Of a stretch of DNA of 64,000 bases, positions 1 through 6,499 are shown piece after piece. The stretch lies in assembly GCA_947598585.1 (NCBI GenBank), contig CANQFK010000005.1, positions 1-64,000 on the forward strand, read 5' to 3'. This stretch comes from an uncultured Clostridia bacterium (lineage in GTDB: Bacteria > Bacillota > Clostridia > Christensenellales > Pumilibacteraceae). How positions within the stretch are numbered: the stretch's first letter is position 1; each line of letters opens with the position of its first letter. The notes under the pieces were generated by a model. The model was not told where the DNA came from. It saw only the letters and a list, made by a program, of their open reading frames with translations, and ran no database searches. The position numbers were made by a program, and so were the translations under genes.

Positions 1-45
1 TTGCGAACTTGTAAGCAAACACTCCCAAAAGCGAATGACTGCGTA

Positions 46-81
46 GTTAGGTCGTAGGTTCAAATCCTACCTGAGGCGCCA
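46..81 (+). other. tRNA-like 3' end, probable attachment site
   Basis: Bases 54-70 fold as a perfect T-arm (5 bp GTAGG/CCTAC, loop TTCAAAT). They are followed by a 7-base acceptor strand at 71-77, G at the discriminator position and an encoded CCA at 79-81. The matching 5' acceptor strand GCCTCAG and a foldable anticodon arm are not in the bases shown, so this is a partial or degenerate tRNA rather than an intact gene. The discriminator G and the upstream bases 31-42 resemble a tRNA-Asn, but that identity is weak. A tyrosine integrase starts 254 bases downstream, the usual arrangement for an island inserted at a tRNA 3' end. I infer an att site at the left edge of the island. Confidence 0.5.
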
Positions 82-112
82 TCATTAGTAGCCGAAAAGG
101 CTGCAGCACAAT

Positions 113-147
113 ATATACCCTCTAAATGAAGAATTTAGAGGGTATAT
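113..147. repeat. Perfect 15-bp inverted repeat between tRNA end and integrase
   Basis: Bases 113-127 and 133-147 are exact reverse complements around a 5-base loop. No T-run follows on either strand, so a Rho-independent terminator is unlikely. The position between the attachment site and the integrase fits an integrase or excisionase arm site or a structured RNA, but nothing decides between these. Confidence 0.55.
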
Positions 148-220
148 TACTATATATTGTGGTTTCTCATAAACTATACTATCTTTGAGTTTTAGGGCTG
201 CTTTTTGCCCTTTTTAAGAA

Positions 221-250
221 TGTGCAGGATTTGAACCGACGACTTGCACT
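221..250 (-). other. Second tRNA T-arm-like sequence, inverted
   Basis: Read on the minus strand, this segment contains GTCGTCGGTTCAAATCCT. It matches the T-arm region at 51-68 apart from one substitution. The two copies are inverted relative to each other and about 160 bases apart. No complete tRNA can be folded here. It may be the scar of an earlier insertion at the same tRNA or an integrase recognition site. Confidence 0.35.
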
Positions 251-279
251 TTGAGGAGCAAAATAAAATATATTAAACT

Positions 280-315
280 ATAACCGTGCAAAGAAATTTG
301 TGCGGTTATTTTTAT
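280..315 (+). terminator. Hairpin terminator or attenuator before the integrase (copy 1)
   Basis: An 11-bp stem (282-292 with 297-307, two G-U pairs, 4-base loop) is followed by a T-rich run. It lies directly ahead of the integrase ribosome binding site. A closely similar sequence, including the AAAATATAT bases in front of it, recurs at 24155-24202 at the other end of the island. Confidence 0.6.
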
Positions 316-334
316 TTATAAAGGAGAAGAATAA

Positions 335-1239
335 ATGAAATATAAAAATTGGCTTACAGAGTGGATAGACACTTGCATTAAACCATTTATGAAAGAAAGA
401 ACCATAATAAAGTACAATACTCTTATTAAGACAAAAATTATACCGGTGTTGGGTGAGTATGAATTAGGCGAATTGAAACTTCCGGTACTGCAGCGTTTTA
501 TATCCGATCTTACAGGCAATATGCGCCAAGCACTGTAGAAAGTGTTATGTCGGTATTAAAGGGATCGCTTCGCAGCGCTGTTAAAATGGGACTGATAGAA
601 AGAGAATATACCCATGAAATAGAAGGTCCGAAAGTAGAAGAAAAACCCGTCGAGAGTTTCGACAGGGAAGAACAAAAGAAAATCGAGGAGTATATTATCA
701 ACAAAAAGGAAAACAAGCTGATAGGAATTTTGATTTGCCTTTATACCGGAATAAGAATTGGCGAATTGTTTGCCTTGACTTGGGATGACATAGATTTTGG
801 TAAGAACCTTATCTATATAAATAAATCTTGCCATGACAGTTGGGGAAAGGACGGGTATAAAAAGGTCATTGAAAAACCTAAGACCAAGTCGTCGAGGCGA
901 GTGATACCACTCCCGAAACAGTTAATTCCTTTTCTTAAAAGATTAAAGAAAAATTCCGCCAATGAGTTTGTCATTTACGGAATTGATAAGCCTATAACGG
1001 TGCGTTCATATCAGCGCACATTTAAAAGGATATTAGTCAAGCTTGACATTCCTCACAAAGGCTTTCATGCACTCAGGCACACTTTTGCCACACGAGCGCA
1101 CGAATGCGGTATGAATGCAAAAACTTTATCGGAGATCCTCGGGCATAAAAATCCGCTTCTTACTATGAGTAGATATGCTCACAGTATGCTCGAATATAAG
1201 AGCGATATGATGAACAAAATCGGAAAGCTATTACAATAA
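335..1239 (+). pseudogene. Tyrosine recombinase (phage-type integrase), frameshifted
   Basis: The ATG at 335 follows an AGGAGA site and encodes the SAM-like core-binding N-terminus (67 codons) until a TAG at 536-538. The reading continues without loss in another frame from about base 517, where the codons read QYAPSTVESVMS, and runs to 1239. One missing base at about 514-519 explains this. The catalytic half is intact: the first arginine lies in TGIRIGEL, then come HALRHTFA, the LGH box and the tyrosine in MSRYAH. The family cuts and joins DNA at attachment sites to insert or excise islands. As read, no full-length enzyme is made, so the island may be immobile unless the frameshift is a sequencing error or is bypassed. 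Confidence 0.85.
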
Positions 1240-1275
1240 AAAAAGTGTACGATTTGACGCCGTCGGTACATGGAT

Positions 1276-1406
1276 TTGTTTAATCCATGTCCAATAAAAA
1301 GAAAAAAGCACATTGAAATAAGAATGTACTGCATAGCAATAAAAATAAGTTGCAATATATGTCGAAATCTGCTATAATATAGGTATTATGTACATGGATT
1401 AAACAA
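1276..1406. repeat. 15-bp inverted repeat flanking the block A promoter
   Basis: Bases 1276-1290 and 1392-1406 are exact reverse complements (ACATGGATTAAACAA on one strand). The right copy lies at about +7 of the promoter at 1350-1378, and the left copy about 60 bases upstream of its -35 box. The left copy also partly pairs with the adjacent bases 1269-1276. This layout suits a repressor binding two operators with DNA looping. No regulator is encoded right next to it. Confidence 0.5.
1350..1378 (+). promoter_or_regulatory. Sigma-A type promoter of block A
   Basis: TTGCAA at 1350-1355 and TATAAT at 1373-1378 are separated by 17 bases, placing the start near 1385. This gives a leader of about 130 bases before the first gene at 1518. 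No other equally good promoter or terminator was seen until 16615, so this may drive the whole 15-kb block. Confidence 0.7.
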
Positions 1407-1517
1407 GTCGATGTTATAGAATCACAGTTAAAAACACATTGATAAGCAATAAAATATGTGGATTTGAAATTAACCATAATAACGGTAAATTTATTATAAT
1501 TATCAAGGAGAGTAGAA

Positions 1518-2135
1518 ATGGCACAGCAAAAGTTTATAAGATCGCATAGGGCTCGAGTGAAGCAAGCGAATGAAACGCTGAGAAATAATCCCAGATATCG
1601 AGGAGAACGTATTTCAATCGTCGATAGAGAGGCGTTTGTTGAGTTCTACTTATTGGAGGATATTGTAAAGTTGTATAATATCCGCCTAAGAGAAGAACAA
1701 GCATATGTTCCTCAGGGACGCGCCGATGAAAAAGGCAAAAGACAGAATATCGAAAAGTTTTCTGCTATAATTGCCGTTTTTAATGCGGCGATCGGGGCGG
1801 CACGTTCGGCTATCAATTCAGCTGATTATAAAAAAGTCTGGAAAGCTATTCATGAAGGCGCTTTAATGGCGGCAGCAAATAGCGTCAGAAGTTTGCCTGA
1901 ATTAAAAAGCTTGGCAATAGAGTTGTTGCGTGAGCTGTCCGAGGACATGGTTGTTGCGGTAGATGTTAGTCATGAATTGGATGAGGATCTTGATGATTTG
2001 GATGCGCATGAAGAAAACGTGCGTAGGGTAAAAGACCTTCCTCCCACCATGGATGAAATCGAAGAAGTGATTCGTGCCGCAGAAGCAGCAATTCCCGACA
2101 GGAAGAAAACCAGCAGGTTGGATCCGAATACATAA
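1518..2135 (+). CDS. ESCRT-III-like helical protein 1
   Basis: This 205-residue all-helical protein is preceded by AAGGAG. The N-terminus is basic with the motif FIRSHRARxK. A long helix-rich core follows (about 35-145), then a very acidic stretch (DELDEDLDDLD) and a C-terminal helix ending AEAAIPDR. The core segment KAIHEGALMAAANSVRSLPE and the helix after it resemble the alpha-3 to alpha-4 region of Snf7/CHMP proteins, including the basic-to-acidic charge polarity of that family. It is paralogous to the next gene and may be a filament subunit remodelled by the Vps4-like ATPase three genes on. The C-terminal helix could be a MIT-binding tail. The family call rests on pattern and context only; a plain coiled-coil protein of unknown role is the alternative. 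Confidence 0.6.
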   Translation: MAQQKFIRSHRARVKQANETLRNNPRYRGERISIVDREAFVEFYLLEDIVKLYNIRLREEQAYVPQGRADEKGKRQNIEKFSAIIAVFNAAIGAARSAINSADYKKVWKAIHEGALMAAANSVRSLPELKSLAIELLRELSEDMVVAVDVSHELDEDLDDLDAHEENVRRVKDLPPTMDEIEEVIRAAEAAIPDRKKTSRLDPNT

Positions 2136-2157
2136 TAAAACCGAGAGGGAAAGTTTT

Positions 2158-2682
2158 ATGGACAAAAACATCATTCGTTCACACAGAGTTCGGCGCAAAT
2201 ATGTGCAAGAAATGTTTGTTGGAACTCCGCCGCACCACCCGCGGATATCTTCGTTGGACAAGGAGGCATTTGTTGAATTCTTTCTTTTAGAGGATATTGT
2301 TCGGTTGTATACAGTTCGACTGAAAAACGAAAGAGAAAAAGCATATGTTGCCCCTACCGAACAAGCAAATGAACTGACGCCCCAACAGAATATCGAAAAA
2401 TTTTCCGCTATAATTAACCTTTATAATGCGGCAATCGATGCGGCGCGAGTGGCTATCAATTCGGGCGACTATAAGAGGGTTTGGAAGGCGGTTCACGAAG
2501 GTGCTTTAATGAAGGCGGCAAAGAACATGAAGCATTTACCCGAATTGAAAAATATGGGGATTGAACTGTTACGCAAACTTTCTGATGGGATGGAAGGTGA
2601 TGCAATAGGTACAATCGAAGAAATTGCTCGTGCTGCTGAAGTGGCAATCCCCGACAGGTCGAATTTAAATGCGAAAAATTAA
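2158..2682 (+). CDS. ESCRT-III-like helical protein 2
   Basis: The start chosen is the ATG at 2158, which matches the N-terminus of its paralogue (IIRSHRVRRK against FIRSHRARVK). An earlier in-frame ATG at 2074 lies inside the previous gene. The product has 174 residues. It shares with the protein before it the SxDxEAFVEFxLLEDIVxLY segment, the QNIEKFSAII segment, the KAxHEGALM segment and the C-terminal ARAAEVAIPDR, so the pair arose by tandem duplication. It lacks the strongly acidic insert of the first copy. I infer a second filament subunit that co-assembles with the first. Confidence 0.6.
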   Translation: MDKNIIRSHRVRRKYVQEMFVGTPPHHPRISSLDKEAFVEFFLLEDIVRLYTVRLKNEREKAYVAPTEQANELTPQQNIEKFSAIINLYNAAIDAARVAINSGDYKRVWKAVHEGALMKAAKNMKHLPELKNMGIELLRKLSDGMEGDAIGTIEEIARAAEVAIPDRSNLNAKN

Positions 2683-2699
2683 AAAAGGAGATAAATATA

Positions 2700-3323
2700 A
2701 TGAAGAAAAAACAAACAAACGACCAAAAGATTATTGCGGCATTGGACGCACTTGATAAGTCTGTTCGCAATCTTCAAAAATTTGGAGCTAAGTATGATAT
2801 TTATATCGACGAAGCGGCAATACGCGGCGACGATGCAAGAGCGAAGCAACTTATCAAACAAAAGATTCGCGTATATGCGCTTGTTGAACAACTCAAAACT
2901 CTTAAAAGTAACATTGAACTTGGGGCATATACATCACAAGCGATTTCCGAACTTGGCAAACTTCCTGCAGCTATTGCAGGCTGTAAAGGTCTTTTGGCGG
3001 AATCTCCCGATTTCACAAAACTCGGCAAGAGCATTACGGCAATTTTCAAGGACATAAGCAAATCCGAAGAGGAACTTGCGAAGCTCAATGAAATTCTCGA
3101 TCCCAAGCCCGTTGAGAGCATTTCGAGCCGTTTGGATGGAACTACGGCAGATGCGGTTGAGGAAACCGATCAATTCAAAGCTGAGTATGCGGCTATGATA
3201 GAGCGTGTGAAAGGTAAAATTGCTCCTGAAGCAGTATCCAAACCTGATGGAGTAGATGTGTCTGCGACCGGCGATATAGATTATGCAGGCATAGTTGCCG
3301 AAGAAAATAAGAAGAAGGACTAA
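2700..3323 (+). CDS. ESCRT-III/Snf7-like coiled-coil protein 3
   Basis: This 207-residue protein has AAGGAG ahead of its start. It begins with a basic tail (KKKQTNDQK) and has a helical hairpin at about 10-75 with the AKQLIKQKIR segment. Two further helices follow (about 75-135), then an acidic C-terminal half. The order basic hairpin, shorter helices, acidic tail is that of Snf7/CHMP and Vipp1/PspA proteins. Near the C-terminus (191-202) it carries GDIDYAGIVAEE. Close variants of this motif occur in the protease (119-130) and the RuvB-like ATPase (117-128) of the same block. Its start is only 17 bases after the previous gene and it lies 15 bases before the Vps4-like gene, so the four genes are translated as a set. 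Confidence 0.62.
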   Translation: MKKKQTNDQKIIAALDALDKSVRNLQKFGAKYDIYIDEAAIRGDDARAKQLIKQKIRVYALVEQLKTLKSNIELGAYTSQAISELGKLPAAIAGCKGLLAESPDFTKLGKSITAIFKDISKSEEELAKLNEILDPKPVESISSRLDGTTADAVEETDQFKAEYAAMIERVKGKIAPEAVSKPDGVDVSATGDIDYAGIVAEENKKKD

Positions 3324-3338
3324 GGCGATATAACAATT

Positions 3339-4529
3339 ATGGCAGAAGCAAGCATGATAAGCATATTCAATAGCAAAGTTAACGCCTTTAATGAAGCGGT
3401 TAACGCAAGTGATATAGATGCTATTTGTGAGATTGGCGCAGAAATGTTACGCATTGCTTTAGAACAGTGTTCTAATCCTAATGTAAGTACTACCATTAAA
3501 GATACATATCGCAAGCAGTGTTCTGCCGTAATCAGTCATCTTGTTCGTTACGCCAAACAACCGTCCATCTCTGTTGCTCATTCGGGCGACGGAGATGGCA
3601 TTGACCCGTATTATTCCGAAAAGAAGTGGTTTTCGGACGAAGTCCCCAAGCTTAATTTTACCAACATAATCGGAGTGCAAGAAGTAAAGGACGCCTTTAT
3701 GGTGGATGTTGTTGCTCCCTTGAGACCCGAATTCCAGGCGGTATATCACAAGTTCAGGGGAGACCAACTTGGAACGCAGATTTTGTTATACGGTCCTCCC
3801 GGAACAGGCAAGACGCATATCGTAAAGTGTCTCGCAGGAGCTTTGAATTGCAAAATAGCCGTTGTCCAGACAAGTGAAGTTTTGGCAAGCGTTGTAGGTG
3901 TTGCCGAAAAGAATATGCGAGATATTTTCGCGCAGGCGGCAGAACTTGATCGCTGCATTATTTTCCTTGATGAGATAGACAGTATATGTTCGGATAGGAG
4001 TAGCGATGATTCACGACATACCAAATCCATACTTACTACCATGTTGACCTGTATGGATGGCTTTATGAAAACCAAAAAACCGAATCAACTTCGGATTATT
4101 GTAGCGGCAACCAATTTGCCGTGGAAACTCGATCCTGCACTTAAACGCGGCGGACGGTTTGAAACGCAAATATATGTCCCGCTTCCGGACTTGGAGGCTC
4201 GTAAAAAGCTTATTGCACTCGACCTCGATCACTTACCCCATGCGGCAGATGTTACAGAGGGATATCTTGCTCAAAAGTTGGACGGATATGCGGGAGCCGA
4301 CATAAGGGCGATAATGAAGCAAATAGCAAATGAACCGTTAAGACGAGAAGTCATTAACATTATGAATAATGGATGCGAGCGTGGTGAAGTAATAACGCTT
4401 GAAGATTGCGGAAAGGTAATTAAATCGTACATCAATGGCGTAACGAATGAGATGTTGTTACGATTTAAGGCATATGACATGGGAATATCTTATGAGGAGT
4501 TAATATTGAAACTCAAAAGGAGCGACTGA
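3339..4529 (+). CDS. Vps4-type AAA ATPase with N-terminal MIT-like domain
   Basis: The protein has 396 residues. Residues 1-75 form a three-helix unit with the spacing of a MIT domain. After a linker comes a classical AAA module of the Vps4/katanin/spastin group: Walker A GPPGTGKT at 152-159, Walker B IIFLDEID at 207-214, sensor-1 asparagine in AATN, and the arginine-finger segment RGGRFE at about 270-274. The predicted pore loop (ASVVGVAEKN) lacks the aromatic residue usual in Vps4. A short helical region follows the lid. Vps4 enzymes pull ESCRT-III subunits out of filaments through a MIT-tail contact, and the three genes in front encode ESCRT-III-like proteins. That pairing is the strongest support for the call. 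It ends exactly where the protease gene begins. Confidence 0.82.
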   Translation: MAEASMISIFNSKVNAFNEAVNASDIDAICEIGAEMLRIALEQCSNPNVSTTIKDTYRKQCSAVISHLVRYAKQPSISVAHSGDGDGIDPYYSEKKWFSDEVPKLNFTNIIGVQEVKDAFMVDVVAPLRPEFQAVYHKFRGDQLGTQILLYGPPGTGKTHIVKCLAGALNCKIAVVQTSEVLASVVGVAEKNMRDIFAQAAELDRCIIFLDEIDSICSDRSSDDSRHTKSILTTMLTCMDGFMKTKKPNQLRIIVAATNLPWKLDPALKRGGRFETQIYVPLPDLEARKKLIALDLDHLPHAADVTEGYLAQKLDGYAGADIRAIMKQIANEPLRREVINIMNNGCERGEVITLEDCGKVIKSYINGVTNEMLLRFKAYDMGISYEELILKLKRSD

Positions 4530-5552
4530 GTGAACGATCAAGACAAAATAGCTACCTATTACTCGAATGCAAGGGAGTTTATCAAACAAAACAATCCTAA
4601 AGCGGCGAGGGCTTATGTTCTCGCCATTTTGAATTATGCTGTCGAAACATATAAACATGCAAAAACTATTATCATCAAGGTAAAGACGCAGGTGTTTTTG
4701 GATAAGTGGATAGCTGTTTCGATGGAACTGCGCACGAAAGGCATTACCGATTATGTATTAAAATGTTTCGAATTGCCGACAAAACAGGAACAGGCTCTGC
4801 CGAAAGTTACAAAAAAGCCCGTAGATCCTAAACCCACAAAACCGGCGATTGCCGATGAACCGGCTAAGCCTTCATTACCGAGTGACGAAATAGATATCTC
4901 GGGACTTATATCCGAATCTGCCAAAACGCAGGGTTGGTGTGCCGAATTATTCGAAAAAACCAAGAAGGCAGTGGTTGAAATTACGCTAGCGGGTTCGGAT
5001 AGTATAGCGTCCGGGACAGGCTTTATTATTTCTTCCAATGGATATCTTCTTACAAACGATCACGTTGTATTTAATGAAGCCTCGCAAGGATACTACACCA
5101 AGGCAAAAATGTCGTTTTCGGGCGAAAAGAAAAGCTATAAAATCAATATACTTTTCTCGGATAAAAAAGCAGATGTGGCGCTTTGCAGCTTTAATCCCGA
5201 AGAAGTCGGAGAGTTCTCGGTTATAAAGCGTATATCCGATTATTCACAGGTGCTACAAGGGGCAGATTGTTTAGTAGTTGGCAATGCTTTCGGGATGGGA
5301 CTTGCGCCGTTTACAGGCGTCGTTCGTTTCACTAAAAACGACGATGGAAATTTGGTTTATACGGCACCCTCTAATCCGGGAGATTCGGGTGGACCGGTCT
5401 TGAATAGATGTGGCGAATGTATTGGCATAAATAAATCAAAAACCGTCGCTGTAAACAATGTTTCCGCAGATGGCTATGCCAACGCCACACCCATGGATAC
5501 TATCGAGAAGTTGCTTAAAAAGTGGTGCGAAGTGAACGGGATAGTATTATGA
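4530..5552 (+). CDS. MIT-like domain fused to trypsin-like serine protease
   Basis: The GTG start lies directly after the ATPase stop codon, with AGGAG inside the end of that gene. The protein has 340 residues. Residues 1-82 are a three-helix MIT-like domain alignable with the N-terminus of the RuvB-like protein at 9795. A Pro/Lys-rich linker with the motif DEIDISGLISES (119-130) follows. A HtrA/trypsin-fold protease then occupies 137-340, with the triad His178 (TNDHVV), Asp215 (KADVAL) and Ser286 (NPGDSGGPV). There is no signal peptide or transmembrane segment, so it should act in the cytoplasm. By analogy with effector proteases of bacterial conflict systems it may cut a target after recruitment to an ESCRT-like filament; the substrate is unknown. 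Confidence 0.8.
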   Translation: MNDQDKIATYYSNAREFIKQNNPKAARAYVLAILNYAVETYKHAKTIIIKVKTQVFLDKWIAVSMELRTKGITDYVLKCFELPTKQEQALPKVTKKPVDPKPTKPAIADEPAKPSLPSDEIDISGLISESAKTQGWCAELFEKTKKAVVEITLAGSDSIASGTGFIISSNGYLLTNDHVVFNEASQGYYTKAKMSFSGEKKSYKINILFSDKKADVALCSFNPEEVGEFSVIKRISDYSQVLQGADCLVVGNAFGMGLAPFTGVVRFTKNDDGNLVYTAPSNPGDSGGPVLNRCGECIGINKSKTVAVNNVSADGYANATPMDTIEKLLKKWCEVNGIVL

Positions 5553-5565
5553 GGAGATTAAGCTT

Positions 5566-5718
5566 ATGAATGGTGGATCCATAACTTGCAAAGAGTGTAA
5601 AAAAATTTTTGCAAATATTTACGATGCTGTAGAAAAAGAGATATTTACACGCTTGGATATGCGATTTAGTGACAATGATTCACGCACATGGGAAAAGAAA
5701 AAAGTAACTATAGGGTAA
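5566..5718 (+). CDS. Small CxxC protein, 50 residues
   Basis: The ATG at 5566 follows GAGGAG, which overlaps the stop codon of the protease gene. The product is 50 residues with TCKECKK near the N-terminus and a charged, helix-prone remainder. A single CxxC pair could bind zinc as a dimer or be redox active. The strong ribosome binding site and its place inside the block argue for a real gene. No family is recognised. Confidence 0.5.
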   Translation: MNGGSITCKECKKIFANIYDAVEKEIFTRLDMRFSDNDSRTWEKKKVTIG

Positions 5719-5832
5719 AGCGTTTTAGTAGATAAACATTATCCGATCGACAAAATTTTGTAAAAGCGGTGAAACATAACGCCGCAAGAAAATAAAGTAT
5801 AAGAAATAGTTATTTTAAGGAGTAGATTGAGT

Positions 5833-6462
5833 ATGACAAAAATAGAAATTGCCAAAATGCTTGGCGAGCTGAAACCGAAAGTGGATGAATTAGGTAAATT
5901 TTTGATTGATGAAAGTTGCGAAATCATCAATCGTTTACCGGAAAAAAGTTTGAAAAAAAGCGTAGAAATTATCGGCCTTATAGATAATTATTTATGTAGG
6001 GGATCAAGAATAGAAAATGCAAATTCCTATTTGGAGAACCTGTATGCCGAGTTGAAAAAGCAACTGCTTGAAGCGCAAAAACACATAAAAGATGAGGCGC
6101 TCAGCTCAATGCGAGAAAATAAAAAGAAAAGGGCGATTAGAACGATTGTCTTTCTCAGTATAGTAACGGGAGTCGTGCTGGCTTTGGGGATTTTAAGCGC
6201 CCTCGAATTTATTCCTGCGGTATGGTGTAATGTAATAGGCGTTTTTGATTGTGCTTTCGGTTTGATTTTTTTTATTTATGAATATTGTGACGATAAACTC
6301 AATGAAGCAAACATAAATGCGGGAAATGCGGAAACCATAAAGAAATACCACAAAGAATCGGGTGATATAAGTTTTACAGGAGATGGTTCGGTAAATATCA
6401 CAGGTGGCAAAGTTAAAGGTAATATTATTGTAAACAGAGATATAGATGAACTCTTCAAATAA
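5833..6462 (+). CDS. Two-helix membrane protein with C-terminal strand motif
   Basis: The ATG at 5833 (10 bases after AAGGAG) is preferred; a TTG two codons earlier is possible. The 209 residues comprise a cytoplasmic helical N-terminal half (1-95), two closely spaced membrane helices (about 103-150), and a C-terminal tail. The tail has the pattern GDISFTGxxSVNITGGKVKGNII. The same pattern (GDVSNTGxxSVSVTGGKVLGDII) forms the extreme N-terminus of the next gene product, a TIR protein. This sharing of a short strand-rich sequence between a membrane protein and an effector recalls prion-like signalling motifs of bacterial and fungal immune receptors. I infer that it anchors or triggers the TIR protein at the membrane. 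Confidence 0.6.
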   Translation: MTKIEIAKMLGELKPKVDELGKFLIDESCEIINRLPEKSLKKSVEIIGLIDNYLCRGSRIENANSYLENLYAELKKQLLEAQKHIKDEALSSMRENKKKRAIRTIVFLSIVTGVVLALGILSALEFIPAVWCNVIGVFDCAFGLIFFIYEYCDDKLNEANINAGNAETIKKYHKESGDISFTGDGSVNITGGKVKGNIIVNRDIDELFK

Positions 6463-6499
6463 TGAACAATAGACCATATAAAATATCGGGAGAAACGAT

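Noticed and set aside
1..81. An intact tmRNA or tRNA gene end at the window start
   Set aside because: The segment ACTTGTAAGC followed by a T-arm recalls tmRNA. But the acceptor strand ends GGCGCCA, lacks the U expected for the alanine G-U pair, and the spacing is too long. The 5' half of a tRNA is not present either, so only a partial tRNA-like end is reported.
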